Shown here piece by piece: positions 27,901 to 37,391 of a DNA stretch of 64,000 nucleotides. Source of the DNA: UBA6168 sp964643005 (GTDB taxonomy: Bacteria > Bacteroidota > Bacteroidia > Chitinophagales > Saprospiraceae); the NCBI GenBank assembly GCA_964643005.1, contig CAZXQI010000001.1, positions 1 to 64,000 on the forward strand, written 5' to 3'. The notes under the pieces were generated by a model. The model was given only the letters and a program-made list of their open reading frames with translations. It was not told the origin of the DNA and did not search any database. A program made the position numbers and the translations under genes. Numbering within the stretch: position 1 is the stretch's first letter; every line of letters begins with the position of its first letter.

Positions 27901-29847
27901 TCAGTTCAAATCATCGCTCTGGTTTTCCTCTGCCGAATTGCCAGAGGGAGTGTCGGCGCTTGGGTTGCCGGCGAGGATGGGCTTAGGTTGGGTATGGAGC
28001 AGGTTGGTTTCGAAGATGTCTTTTTCCTTGAATTTTCGTTGATCGCTGATGTAACCGCGGATGTATTTTTCCATGATGAGACTGGCGATAGGCGCCGCAT
28101 ATCTTCCGCCTCCGCCTGCATTTTCGACATAGACGGCGATGGCGATTTTAGGATCATCTACGGGACCAAAGCCTATAAAAGTGGCGTGATCCTGCCCGTG
28201 TGGATTTTGAACCGTACCGGTTTTGCCGGCAATCGGGATATCAATAATCCCAGAGGAACGGGCTGTGCCTCCTGCAATTACTCTGGCCATTCCCTCCGCA
28301 ACCGATGGGAAATAATAGGAGTTGATGGGCACTGTGATTTTTTGTAGGTATTGCTCGGGAGCCGGTAGTATCTCTTCTCCATTCCTGAATCCTTTTGCAA
28401 AATGCGGGATATAGTAATAGCCCCTGTTGGCGACTATGGCGGCAGAATTGGCCATTTGCAGGGTGGTGAGCTGCATCTCTCCCTGTCCAATACCTAAGGA
28501 AATAATAGTAGGCGAACGCCATCCGCCTTTGTCCTTGGGATATATGCGGTCATAATAAGCGGAGGTGGGGACGTTGCCTGGCTTTTCTCCAGGAAAATCT
28601 ACGCCTAACCTTCGGCCAATACCTAAGGAATTCAAATAATAGTCCATTGTGTCAAGCCCCTGCCGGGCATTGTAATACCCGTATTTATTCACGATCTCCC
28701 GAAAAGTTCGGAAGAAATAGGAGTTGCAGGACCATTGTAAAGCTACCGGAACGCTTGAAGGCGATGGATGGCCTCTGCACTTCCTGACGTCTCGGCCTCC
28801 ATTGACGTAATAGCCTGGACAACTAAAACCTGTCTCGGGAGTAATGACGCCCATTTGCATACCTATCAGCCCGACGGCGGCTTTGAAGGTAGAGCCTGGA
28901 GGGTATTGAGCCTGGATGGCGCGGTTGAACAGCGGCTTGGTTGGGTCGGATGAAAGTTCGGAAAAAGCTTTGCCTCTTTCCTGTCCGATGATCATTAGAT
29001 TGGGATCGTATCCGGGAGAACTGAGAAAAGCCAGTATTTCCCCCGTTTTAGGCTCGATGGCCACGATGGCGCCAATTTTATTCACCATCAGACTTTCGGC
29101 GTAAGCCTGGAGATTGATGTCTATCCCGGAAATGATATCTAACCCAGACTGGGGAACGGTGTCCCGCCGGCCTTCCTGAAACTTGCCGATGTCTCTGCCG
29201 AGGTTGTCTTTTAGCACATAGCGGGAGCCTTTTACGCCCTTTAGCTCTTTTTCATAAGATGATTCCAAGCCTATGGCGCCGATATAGTCCCCCATCACGT
29301 ATTCGCCATTTGATTTGCTCAAATCATTTTCGTTGACCTCCCTGATGTACCCCAAAAGGTGGGCTGCGTGTTTCACCGGATAACTCCTGATGTTTCTTAC
29401 TTGCACGAAAAAACCGGGGAACTCGTAAAGACTCTCCTGCAAGAGCGCGTAAGTTTCAGGAGAGATTTTATCTAAGAAAACAAACGGCTTGATGCGGCTA
29501 TACCGCTTGTCGTTCTTAAAATCTTTAGCTAATCGGTCTGTGAAAGATTCTTTGCTAATTCCCAGTATAGAGCAAAACTTCGCCGTGTCCATAGAAGGCC
29601 TGACTTGGTTGTAAATGACCATCAAGTCATAGGCGGGAGCATTGTTAATCAGAAGATTTCCATGGCGGTCGTAGATAAGTCCCCGGGCAGGATAGATGGT
29701 CACTTTGCTCAGGGCTACGGCATCGGCTTTTATTTTGTAGTCGTCGTTGAGCACCTGCAAATAAAAAGCTCTGGCCACCAAAATCAGCGCCGTGATGCCG
29801 AAAACTGCCAGAATGATGTATTGCCTGTTTTTGTATTGCTCGCCCAA
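27901..29847 (-). CDS. mrdA: Penicillin-binding protein 2
   Basis: The 648-residue protein is the elongation-specific transpeptidase that cross-links peptidoglycan with RodA. It has an N-terminal membrane anchor (IILAVFGITALILVARAFY), a dimerisation domain with YPARGLIYDRHG, and the transpeptidase domain with Ser319 in PGSTFK (SxxK), Ser373 in WSCN (SxN) and Lys542 in GKTGT. The tail is rich in Pro, Ser and acidic residues. The start is TTG (29847); an in-frame stop ten codons upstream leaves no ATG option. It follows mreD by 92 bp. The partner rodA, which often comes next, is not here; a convergent SDR gene is. Confidence 0.93.
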   Translation of the reverse strand: MGEQYKNRQYIILAVFGITALILVARAFYLQVLNDDYKIKADAVALSKVTIYPARGLIYDRHGNLLINNAPAYDLMVIYNQVRPSMDTAKFCSILGISKESFTDRLAKDFKNDKRYSRIKPFVFLDKISPETYALLQESLYEFPGFFVQVRNIRSYPVKHAAHLLGYIREVNENDLSKSNGEYVMGDYIGAIGLESSYEKELKGVKGSRYVLKDNLGRDIGKFQEGRRDTVPQSGLDIISGIDINLQAYAESLMVNKIGAIVAIEPKTGEILAFLSSPGYDPNLMIIGQERGKAFSELSSDPTKPLFNRAIQAQYPPGSTFKAAVGLIGMQMGVITPETGFSCPGYYVNGGRDVRKCRGHPSPSSVPVALQWSCNSYFFRTFREIVNKYGYYNARQGLDTMDYYLNSLGIGRRLGVDFPGEKPGNVPTSAYYDRIYPKDKGGWRSPTIISLGIGQGEMQLTTLQMANSAAIVANRGYYYIPHFAKGFRNGEEILPAPEQYLQKITVPINSYYFPSVAEGMARVIAGGTARSSGIIDIPIAGKTGTVQNPHGQDHATFIGFGPVDDPKIAIAVYVENAGGGGRYAAPIASLIMEKYIRGYISDQRKFKEKDIFETNLLHTQPKPILAGNPSADTPSGNSAEENQSDDLN

Positions 29848-29939
29848 GTGGATAGCTTTTAAAGAATCTTTGTGTACTTAAAAATTAAACTGACTGATTA
29901 TCAATAAATTAGGGTTTGAAAAAAATTGTGAGCAGTAAA

Positions 29940-30461
29940 TCAATCAAGCGGATTGAATATTAACTGATAGATCAAAATAAAAATCATCGACAGGATAAAG
30001 CTGATAACCGTTTTTATCATAATGTCCAGGATGTACACGAAAGTAAAGGCTTCTGCCGAAAAATAAAAAAACAGATGCAGGAACATGAGGATAGAAGAAT
30101 ACTTCAAAAACCAACTGATTCCCATTCGCTTTGCCGTGGGGCTGTAGTTGGTGTTATAGCCGCCTCTCGGCTCTAACCACATCAAAACATAGGGTCTAAT
30201 AAATGCTGTAAAAACTGCCGCTGCGGCATGAAGACCCAATGAATTGTAAAAAAAATCAACGGCGATGCCGATTAGAAACCCGAGAAGAATGATGGAGGAC
30301 TTTGCCATCCTCAGCGGTAAGAGTAGAATGAATAGAGGAAAAATGATGACGCTCAAGTAGGGAAATTTCTCCCAGCTTGAACTAAGGTTTTGGAAGACCA
30401 GCCCTTGCAAAACGACCAGCCCGGTGAAACGCAGCACATTGATTACGACTATATTATTCAT
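29940..30461 (-). CDS. mreD: Rod shape-determining protein MreD
   Basis: This 173-residue integral membrane protein has about five helices and the position and length of MreD of the cell-wall elongation complex. The sequence is poorly conserved, as is normal for MreD. The assignment relies on hydrophobicity and on the operon: its start overlaps the mreC stop by 8 bp, and mrdA follows. It begins with an ATG. Confidence 0.85.
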   Translation of the reverse strand: MNNIVVINVLRFTGLVVLQGLVFQNLSSSWEKFPYLSVIIFPLFILLLPLRMAKSSIILLGFLIGIAVDFFYNSLGLHAAAAVFTAFIRPYVLMWLEPRGGYNTNYSPTAKRMGISWFLKYSSILMFLHLFFYFSAEAFTFVYILDIMIKTVISFILSMIFILIYQLIFNPLD

Positions 30462-31290
30462 CTTCTTCCTTTACTTCCTTTTCGAGTTCGTCCTGTTCCG
30501 ATTTCTGCCGATTCTGCACGATGTACACATTTTGCAGATTGCTTAGGTCGAGATTAGATTTTACCTGGATAGAGAAATAATTGCTGCCCGGCTCTAACCA
30601 GAATTTATCCACGACCCCCAACATGATACCCGCGGGGAAAATAGCTGAATAGCCGCTGGTCTCCACGGTATCTCCTTTTGCAACAATTTTATCTTTTGAA
30701 ATATCGGTGAGTTTGAAAGTGTGTATGTCCGTGCTTTCCCAGACTAAAGGGCCGAAGGAGCCTTTATTCCTCAGGCGGGCGCTGATTCGCGTTTGGCGAT
30801 GTAGTACCGACATGACCACAGAGTAATGCTTAGATGCTTTCCGAACGATACCAACAACGCCGTTCCCCGTGACGACGCCGCTGTGGGGCCTTATTCCGTC
30901 GGCGCTACCCTTGTCCAAAATGATGTAGTTGTGATTCTTGTTGATGGAATTGCGCACCACCTGAGCGCTCAAAAAGCTGTATTTGTACTTCAGCGAGTCC
31001 GACCAGATGGAGTCTGAAAGGGTAACGGCGCTTATCCCGGCGTTGGCCAACTGGTCGTAGAGCTGCGCGTTTTCGCGCGCCAGTCGCTTGTTCTCTTCGT
31101 ACAGACTGAAATATTGAGCCGTGGAGGCAATCTTCTTTTGCAGATAACCGGTGAAAGTATTGACGGTATTGGCGTAAACTTCGTTTTGCTGCTGGTTGTA
31201 TTTAACGATCAGCGAGAAGCAGAATATCTCCAGCACGATGAACAGCAGAAAACTACTCAATTTTAAAAAAAGCTGGAGAAGGTTAAACAT
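30454..31290 (-). CDS. mreC: Cell shape-determining protein MreC
   Basis: The 278-residue protein has one N-terminal transmembrane helix (FLKLSSFLLFIVLEIFCFSLI), a coiled coil (ENKRLARENAQLYDQLANA) and the periplasmic beta domain with NYIILDKGSADGIRPHSGV and GVVGIVRKAS. It scaffolds PBP2 and other elongation enzymes. The C-terminus is strongly acidic and Lys-rich (EQDELEKEVKEEDE). Its start is 201 bp from the mreB stop, and that gap holds a perfect hairpin; its end overlaps mreD. Confidence 0.93.
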   Translation of the reverse strand: MFNLLQLFLKLSSFLLFIVLEIFCFSLIVKYNQQQNEVYANTVNTFTGYLQKKIASTAQYFSLYEENKRLARENAQLYDQLANAGISAVTLSDSIWSDSLKYKYSFLSAQVVRNSINKNHNYIILDKGSADGIRPHSGVVTGNGVVGIVRKASKHYSVVMSVLHRQTRISARLRNKGSFGPLVWESTDIHTFKLTDISKDKIVAKGDTVETSGYSAIFPAGIMLGVVDKFWLEPGSNYFSIQVKSNLDLSNLQNVYIVQNRQKSEQDELEKEVKEEDE

Positions 31291-31410
31291 GAATGGATGG
31301 TTTTACGATTTGAAGGGACTAACTGCTAAGATAACAGCCATTCGTTCAGAGTGCGAATGAGTCTTCCCAAAATATTTTGTGTATGCTCTATCGGTCGTGC
31401 ACTAAAACGT

Positions 31411-31444
31411 GCAGGGATATAACTTTTTAAAATTATATCCCTGC
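31411..31444 (-). terminator. Perfect hairpin between mreB and mreC
   Basis: A 12-bp perfect stem (31411-31422 with 31433-31444, loop of 10) lies between mreB and mreC. On the minus strand it is followed by ACGTTTTAG, a weak T run, so it could be a partial terminator or a processing site that sets mreB apart from mreCD-mrdA. A small GCAC/GTGC hairpin is next to it. Confidence 0.55.
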
Positions 31445-31491
31445 TTACTTTTTGTGAATACCAGGATGGCGAGGCGAATCCGGCCAGTCTG

Positions 31492-32523
31492 CTAAACGCT
31501 TTTCCGGTCAATTAAAAATGAAAACCGGTCGGTATTTTTTAATGCAATGCCGGTGCCTCTGACCACAGCCCGCAGAGGATCTTCCGCAATGTGAACAGGA
31601 AGTTTTGTTTTGGCGCTCAGGCGTTTGTCAAGCCCCCTCAGCAAAGCGCCGCCGCCTGTCAGATAAAGACCTGTCTTGTAAATGTCGGCGGCCAGCTCCG
31701 GCGGAGTGGTCTCGAGCGCCTTCATGACGGCCTCCTCCACCTTGCCGATGGATTTGTCAATGGCCTGCACTACTTCGTGATAGGTAATCACCGTTTGTTT
31801 TGGAATACCCGTCATCAAATCCCGACCATTGACTGCATAGTCTGGCGGTGGGCTTTCCAGCTCCTGGATGGCGGCGCCGACGTGGATTTTGATTTGCTCT
31901 GCTGTGCGCTCGCCTATGAGCATATTGTGCGCGCGCTTCATGTAGTCTATGATGTCGGCGGTGAACTCGTCGCCTCCTGTGCGGATGGACTGATCGCAGA
32001 CAATGCCGGAAAGCGCAATGACTGCGATCTCCGTCGTACCGCCGCCGATGTCAATAATGACGTTTCCGATCGGCTCTTCGACTTCCAGTCCGATACCTAA
32101 AGCGGCTGCCATCGGTTCGTGAATCAGGTAAGTTTCTTTGGAGTCCACGTGGTCTGCTGAATCAAAGACAGCCCGTTTTTCCACTTCCGTGATTCCGGAA
32201 GGGATGCAAATGACCATTTTTAAATGAGAAAAAAAGCGCCGCCGGTTGCCCATCATATTGATGAGCTGTTCTATCATGTGTTCGGCTGCCTGGAAGTCGG
32301 CTATCACGCCATCCCTCAAGGGACGAACGGTTTTGATGTTTTCGTGGGTTTTCTCGTGCATTTGCATGGCCTTATTTCCCACGGCAATCGTCTCTCCGGT
32401 GCGTCGGTCTATGGCGACGATGGACGGCTCATCTACCACGACTTTTCCGTCGCTCATAATGAGCGTATTGGCTGTTCCAAGGTCAATAGCTAACTCTTGT
32501 GTGAAAAAGCTGAATAGTTTCAT
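31492..32523 (-). CDS. mreB: Rod shape-determining protein MreB
   Basis: The 343-residue bacterial actin homologue forms the filaments that guide lateral wall synthesis. Actin-fold motifs are present: LAIDLGTANTLI (phosphate 1), VRPLRDGVIADFQAAE, NVIIDIGGGTTEIAVI (phosphate 2) and LTGGGALLRGLD (adenosine). Length is typical for the family. It is the first gene of the shape operon mreB-mreC-mreD-mrdA. A weak TTG-N20-AGCTTTTG promoter-like pair (minus strand, 32632-32662) lies upstream. Confidence 0.97.
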   Translation of the reverse strand: MKLFSFFTQELAIDLGTANTLIMSDGKVVVDEPSIVAIDRRTGETIAVGNKAMQMHEKTHENIKTVRPLRDGVIADFQAAEHMIEQLINMMGNRRRFFSHLKMVICIPSGITEVEKRAVFDSADHVDSKETYLIHEPMAAALGIGLEVEEPIGNVIIDIGGGTTEIAVIALSGIVCDQSIRTGGDEFTADIIDYMKRAHNMLIGERTAEQIKIHVGAAIQELESPPPDYAVNGRDLMTGIPKQTVITYHEVVQAIDKSIGKVEEAVMKALETTPPELAADIYKTGLYLTGGGALLRGLDKRLSAKTKLPVHIAEDPLRAVVRGTGIALKNTDRFSFLIDRKSV

Positions 32524-32740
32524 TAATTATAATTCCTCAATTTTTGAAATACCCCTCTTCGCTTTGAAGGGATGGAAAGTTGATTTTTTAAACTGGCTTC
32601 ATAACATAAGCGCTGTAATAGGGTCGTTTTTCAAAAGCTGAACAAAAGAAGATAAAAGCCAATAATTATTGTAGGAATCGGCAAAATCTGTCTTAGGGTA
32701 CCGACTTTTTGAATTATTCGGTGAAGAAGGGGCAGCTATC

Positions 32741-34006
32741 TTAGGCTACCACCTCCCACAGATCATTTTTTTGTAAATATTTTCTGGCTAATTCCCTTAG
32801 TTCTTCGGCCTTGACGGCGTCAACGTATCTGGCAAAATCGTCGAAGTGGCTCATGGGAAGCCCTTCGGTAATGATGGCTTTTATCACTTCTGACACGTTG
32901 AATGGACCGTCTAAGCCGGTCAGTATGTTTCCTAAGATGTAATTCTTGACTAAGCTAAGTTCTTTCTCATCCACCAATTCTTCTTGCAGAATCTCGATTT
33001 CTCGATAAATCTCATGGAGCGTCTGCCCGGCAAGCTCTTTATTGACGTCGCTGTCCACGTAGAAATACCCATCGTAGAGCAGGGTGTTGAAGGAGCTGTA
33101 TATACTATATGTGTAGCCTTTCTCTTCCCTGATGTTTTTCGAAAGGCGCGAGCCGAAGTAGCCGCCGAGAATGGTGTTTAAGACATACATGCCGTTGAAG
33201 TCCTCGTGCCCATGTTTGAAAAGGCGCCTCCCCACCAGGACAGATGCCTGCACAGCATCGGGATGAGGGATGGCGATCTGTTTGGGTGTGGTCGTCGGCT
33301 CAGGGAGAATGACCTGTCTCCTTTTTTTGGACAACATGGCCTTTCCCAGATGTTTTTCAATTTGTCGGCGTAGCTCCTCATCAATTTTCCCGCTTAAAAA
33401 AATGAAGCAGTTTTCTGCCGTGTAATTTTTCTGAAAATGATCTACGAGATCCTGTCGGTTAATGCTCTTATAAGTCTCGGGGTAGCTGTTGTAGCCATAG
33501 GGATGATCCGTCCCGTATAGCGCCCTGGTAAATTCGCGGAAAGCAACGACGTCGTTCTCCATCAGATCCACCAGGAGTTGATGCTTTTTGCGCCTGATGA
33601 AGGCCTCGAGTTCTTCCTGTGGAAAAGTAGGTTCTGAGAGTACGCTGGCGACGATAGGGAGCAACTCGATAAAATGCTTTTTTAGAGAATGCAAAGTGAC
33701 GCTCGCTAAATCGAGACCTACGGGGAACGAAAGCGTTCCGCCATAGAAGTCAACTGTTTCAGCGATATCAGCCGAGGAGTAGCTTGCCGTCCCCTCCCTG
33801 AGCATGGCGGCGCAGGTTTTTGATACTGACTTCTTGCACTCGAATGGCCTCCCCGCAAAAAAGACAATCTCTATTCTCACGATGTCCTGAGTGCCCATAT
33901 TGGTTTCATATACCTCGGCGCCATTGGATAATTTCCAAATAAATGGCTGGGGTATTTTCAGGCTTTTCACCCTTTTTATTTCGGGCATGACAGCTCGATT
34001 CGTCAT
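32741..34006 (-). CDS. M16-family peptidase-like protein without the zinc motif
   Basis: The 421-residue protein is a two-domain M16 (insulinase/pitrilysin) homologue. It has FFAGRPFE, SLKKHFIELLPIVASVLSEP and the conserved second-domain GGYFGSRLSKNIREEKGYTY. The catalytic HxxEH is absent: the equivalent segment reads CAAMLREGTASYSS. It should therefore be the non-catalytic half of an M16B heterodimer. The catalytic partner, often the neighbouring gene, is not in the window. It starts 34 bp after the flavin reductase-like gene ends and is probably co-transcribed with it. The ATG start at 34006 matches the family start MxNR..xPEI. Confidence 0.87.
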   Translation of the reverse strand: MTNRAVMPEIKRVKSLKIPQPFIWKLSNGAEVYETNMGTQDIVRIEIVFFAGRPFECKKSVSKTCAAMLREGTASYSSADIAETVDFYGGTLSFPVGLDLASVTLHSLKKHFIELLPIVASVLSEPTFPQEELEAFIRRKKHQLLVDLMENDVVAFREFTRALYGTDHPYGYNSYPETYKSINRQDLVDHFQKNYTAENCFIFLSGKIDEELRRQIEKHLGKAMLSKKRRQVILPEPTTTPKQIAIPHPDAVQASVLVGRRLFKHGHEDFNGMYVLNTILGGYFGSRLSKNIREEKGYTYSIYSSFNTLLYDGYFYVDSDVNKELAGQTLHEIYREIEILQEELVDEKELSLVKNYILGNILTGLDGPFNVSEVIKAIITEGLPMSHFDDFARYVDAVKAEELRELARKYLQKNDLWEVVA

Positions 34007-34040
34007 ATTTTATCTTCCTAATAATTTGAGTAATAAAGAA

Positions 34041-34997
34041 CTATTCCACCGGCGCTATCTCCGACAGGTACTCTCCGAGCCAGGCAATTTTGCCGGCAAA
34101 AGACCGCAACTCTTCTTCTTTTCCGAGAACTTCCCTGGCGTAAAGGTGGAGCCCTTCAAGCGGATTGGGCGAAGCGAGAATTTCTCTCACCCGCGTGTCA
34201 GTCTGGCCGAGCGATAAGACCTCCTCTTTGGAAGGTATTTCCAACAGCCCCGCTAATTGTCCGAGGTTGTTGCCCGTAAATATATCGCTGCGGAGGATTT
34301 GCTCCGGCAATTGGTCGTAGCCTATGCACATGGATTCAATGGGCTGCACAATAGTGTGGACGGCGGCGCCGCTGGCCCTGACATAGTAGGAGCGACCCAG
34401 CCGCCCCATCAAATCAATCTTGTGGGGATTGATTCTGCCCCTTTCATCTAAGACCTCTTCGAGAATGTGCATGCGCAACATTTCGCAGATTATCAGGTGG
34501 CCAGCGCCGCCTTCATCTCCGAGCGTGATGATATCCTTTACCCGGCATTCCATGTTGATGGGCGATTCTTTGACCCGAAACGGTCGCACCAGATCGGAGG
34601 GTATGGGCGTCAGCCCGCTTTTTTTAAATTCATTGATTCCTTTGGGAAACTGAGCGCCGCAGACTGAAACCTGCCTGACAATATCGTAACTAACAGCATT
34701 GACGACTACCTCCGGCACCTCGCGGACATTGGAAAGGGTGTCTTTTGTCGTATTGTTCGAAACGCGCCGGTTGGCAGAAAACACGAAAATGGGTGGATTG
34801 GAGCTGAAAGCATTAAAAAAGCTAAAAGGCGCCAGGTTGGGATTTCCATCCTTGTCCATTGAACTGACGAATGCAATGGGACGGGGCGCTATCCCTCCGA
34901 CTATCAATTGGTGGAAATCGCGACGGGGGATAGTACCGGGATCTATGCTCCTGTATATCCGTTCCTCGCCTTGTATATTTCTTTTTTCTTTTTCCAT
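34041..34997 (-). CDS. Flavin reductase-like (FMN-binding split barrel) protein
   Basis: The 318-residue protein has a flavin reductase-like domain in the first 200 residues: RDFHQLIVGGIAPRPIAFVS, NLAPFSFFNAFSSNPPIF and INMECRVKDI. An extra 100-residue helical C-terminal part follows. Members bind FMN in a split-barrel fold and may pass electrons from NAD(P)H to flavin, but many have no assigned reaction. It lies between dnaX and the M16 protein on the same strand, 85 bp after dnaX. Confidence 0.83.
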   Translation of the reverse strand: MEKEKRNIQGEERIYRSIDPGTIPRRDFHQLIVGGIAPRPIAFVSSMDKDGNPNLAPFSFFNAFSSNPPIFVFSANRRVSNNTTKDTLSNVREVPEVVVNAVSYDIVRQVSVCGAQFPKGINEFKKSGLTPIPSDLVRPFRVKESPINMECRVKDIITLGDEGGAGHLIICEMLRMHILEEVLDERGRINPHKIDLMGRLGRSYYVRASGAAVHTIVQPIESMCIGYDQLPEQILRSDIFTGNNLGQLAGLLEIPSKEEVLSLGQTDTRVREILASPNPLEGLHLYAREVLGKEEELRSFAGKIAWLGEYLSEIAPVE

Positions 34998-35082
34998 TAA
35001 AAAAAATTTCCTTTAAAAATGAATTGAATAAAGAGAAACTCTCCGCTAACTGATTAAAAGAACAGTCAAATTTTTAGAAAAA

Positions 35083-36996
35083 TTATTCGTCAGGATCTAA
35101 TGACAGGTCGAACCGTTTCCGAATATCATCTACTAACGGGTTGATGGCTTTCATGGCCATATATTTTTCACTATCCGTCAATTTTTTAGGTCGGGCAGGA
35201 GCAGCGTTCGAGCGAGAAGGATCCAGCCTGATGTGCATTCCCAGTTTGGGAGTGTAGAGTTTTTTCCTCAAAAAATTTATCAGTTCGGTTTCTAAGCGGA
35301 TGGTGCTTTCGGCCAGCGCCGACCCGACTACGACGGTTATGTCTTCGCCCTCAATGGTGTAAGAGGCGCCCCTGAGGATGGTTTTTGCAGAGCTGTTGTC
35401 TAAGGTGGAAACGTAAGCCTCCCAGGCCTGGGTTAAATTTTCGAGGCTGAGTTGGATTTCTTTTTTGGCGTCCTGATCCTTTGCTTCTGTCTCTTCCACT
35501 CTGGCATTGAGCGCGTCTAAGGAGCGCAGCGTCGGCACCCTGCTGCTTTTGAGTTGGCGAAGCACTGAAGTCTGAGCCTCGCCTTTGGCCTGTTCGTCTG
35601 GAGCCGGCTCAGTTGCTGCGTCCTGTTTGCCCTCCGTTTCTTTCAAAAAATCTATTGCTTTTTCTGGCGTCAGTCCACCTTCATGAACCTCTCCCTTCCT
35701 GTTTTCGGCCTCTGTTTCTGTCTTTTCTTCCTTATCGGATTTGGTGCTGGGCGAGGCTGCAACTTCCTGCTTTACGGGAATATTTGCCACAAAAGCCTGT
35801 TGGATGGGTATCTCTTTGCGCAAAGCGCTGCCGCCAGACTTTAGTTCAGCTATTTTTTTTTCCGAGAAATCGGGTAGGGATTGCCCTGACTTTGCCAGGC
35901 GAATGGCCTTGCCGATATAGCACATTTTGATTAGGGTCATTTCCACGTGCAGGCGTTTTGCTCTGGCCATTTTGTAATTGACGTCGCACTCATTGCAAAG
36001 GTTGAGGGCGCTGAGCAGAAAAGACGACGGGGCGGCGGCGGCCTGTTGTCGGTAGCGTTCGCTCAGAGCCTCCCCGGCTTCTAAAAGCTGTAGGGTCGCA
36101 TCGCTTTTGCAAATCAGCAAATTGCGAAAGTGCCCGGCCAGGCCGTAGATGAAGTGATCCCCTTCAAAGCCGTTTCTGAGGATATCGTCAAAAATTAACA
36201 ACACCGACTGCAAATCTTCTGTCAGCAAGGCATCCGTAAAGCGAAAGAAATAATCGTAATCGAGGACGTTGAGATTGGCGATGACGTCATCGTAAGTAAT
36301 TTTCTCTCCCGATGAACTGACGATGCGGTCGAAGATGGACAGAGCGTCGCGCAGGGCGCCGTCTGCTTTTTGGGCGATGATGTGCAGCGCCTCTCCCTCC
36401 GCCTGGATGCCTTCGAGTTCGCAAATCTTTTGCAAGTGATTCTTGATATCCCTGACCTGGATTCTTTTGAAGTCATAAACCTGACAGCGGGAAAGAATCG
36501 TGGGAATAATCTTGTGTTTTTCGGTGGTGGCTAAGATGAAAATGGCGTGAGGAGGCGGCTCTTCCAGCGTTTTCAAAAAGGCGTTGAAAGCCGATTGGGA
36601 AAGCATGTGTACCTCGTCAATAATAAAGACCTTGTATTTCCCCTGTTGTGGCTGGAAGCGAACCTGTTCGACTAAGGCGCGGATGTTGTCAACGCTGTTG
36701 TTCGAGGCGGCGTCTAATTCGATGATGTTGAACGAGGCATTTTCATGGAAAGCGCGGCAGCTGCCGCACTCGCCGCAAGGCTCAAATTCTTTGGAGACAT
36801 TTTCACAATTCAACACCTTGGCCAGAATGCGGGCGCAGGTAGTTTTGCCGACGCCGCGAGACCCGCAGAACAGGAAGGCATGAGCTACGTGACCGGTTTG
36901 CAGCGCCTTCTTGAGTGTTTGCGAAACGTGCTCCTGCCCGACGACGTCTTCGAAACGGGTAGGACGATATTTTCTTGCTGATACGACAAATGCCAT
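35083..36996 (-). CDS. dnaX: DNA polymerase III subunit gamma/tau
   Basis: The 637-residue clamp-loader ATPase has Walker A GSRGVGKTTCARILA, a zinc-binding CGECGSC, Walker B IIDEVHMLS, and sensor motifs (TTEKHKIIPTILSRCQVYDF). The linker (residues 390-510) is rich in Lys, Glu and Ala, and a C-terminal tau-like domain follows. It organises the replicase by loading the sliding clamp and joining polymerases to the helicase. No obvious A-run frameshift signal for a shorter gamma form was seen. The ATG at 36996 (MAFVVSARKYRP) is the family start. Confidence 0.95.
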   Translation of the reverse strand: MAFVVSARKYRPTRFEDVVGQEHVSQTLKKALQTGHVAHAFLFCGSRGVGKTTCARILAKVLNCENVSKEFEPCGECGSCRAFHENASFNIIELDAASNNSVDNIRALVEQVRFQPQQGKYKVFIIDEVHMLSQSAFNAFLKTLEEPPPHAIFILATTEKHKIIPTILSRCQVYDFKRIQVRDIKNHLQKICELEGIQAEGEALHIIAQKADGALRDALSIFDRIVSSSGEKITYDDVIANLNVLDYDYFFRFTDALLTEDLQSVLLIFDDILRNGFEGDHFIYGLAGHFRNLLICKSDATLQLLEAGEALSERYRQQAAAAPSSFLLSALNLCNECDVNYKMARAKRLHVEMTLIKMCYIGKAIRLAKSGQSLPDFSEKKIAELKSGGSALRKEIPIQQAFVANIPVKQEVAASPSTKSDKEEKTETEAENRKGEVHEGGLTPEKAIDFLKETEGKQDAATEPAPDEQAKGEAQTSVLRQLKSSRVPTLRSLDALNARVEETEAKDQDAKKEIQLSLENLTQAWEAYVSTLDNSSAKTILRGASYTIEGEDITVVVGSALAESTIRLETELINFLRKKLYTPKLGMHIRLDPSRSNAAPARPKKLTDSEKYMAMKAINPLVDDIRKRFDLSLDPDE

Positions 36997-37391
36997 CTAA
37001 AAGGATACTTGGGTGGCTTTGGACTTTTGGAATAGGCTGCTTTGAGTGAACAAAGAACTACAGCCAATTAGCCGCGCCGATTGAAAGTGATGAATCCTCG
37101 TGAAAATGCAATTTTTAACCGGCCTGACTAAAACAGAATAAGGTCCATGCAAATGGAAAGTTTTCTCTTTTCTTAATGGCCAAAGCCAGATTCACGAAGT
37201 TGCAAAGTTAGAAAAATAACCATCGGCCTGAGAGCTAAAAAAGCCGTCCTGATAGATTCTTTTTTATAAAAACTAAACCTTATAAAACTGTTAAGGTGCC
37301 AGACCGAAGCCCCTTAAATTATAGGTAAAAGATTATCTTCGCAGCCGCTAAAATTCTCTTGATTTTTTGTTTAAAAACTAAATTTATTAAA
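36997..37391. other. Divergent intergenic region dnaX / DUF2911 gene
   Basis: No gene is seen in these 395 bp. TAACTTTG on the minus strand (37203-37210) is an exact -7 match facing dnaX, without a clear -33 TTG. TATCTTCG at 37335-37342 is a 7/8 match facing the DUF2911 gene. Confidence 0.35.

Noticed and set aside
31326..31511. Small frame in the mreB-mreC gap
   Set aside because: It overlaps the mreB end and the hairpin and has no protein features.
35083..36996. Possible programmed frameshift in dnaX for a shorter gamma form
   Set aside because: No long A run followed by a stem-loop was found at the expected place.
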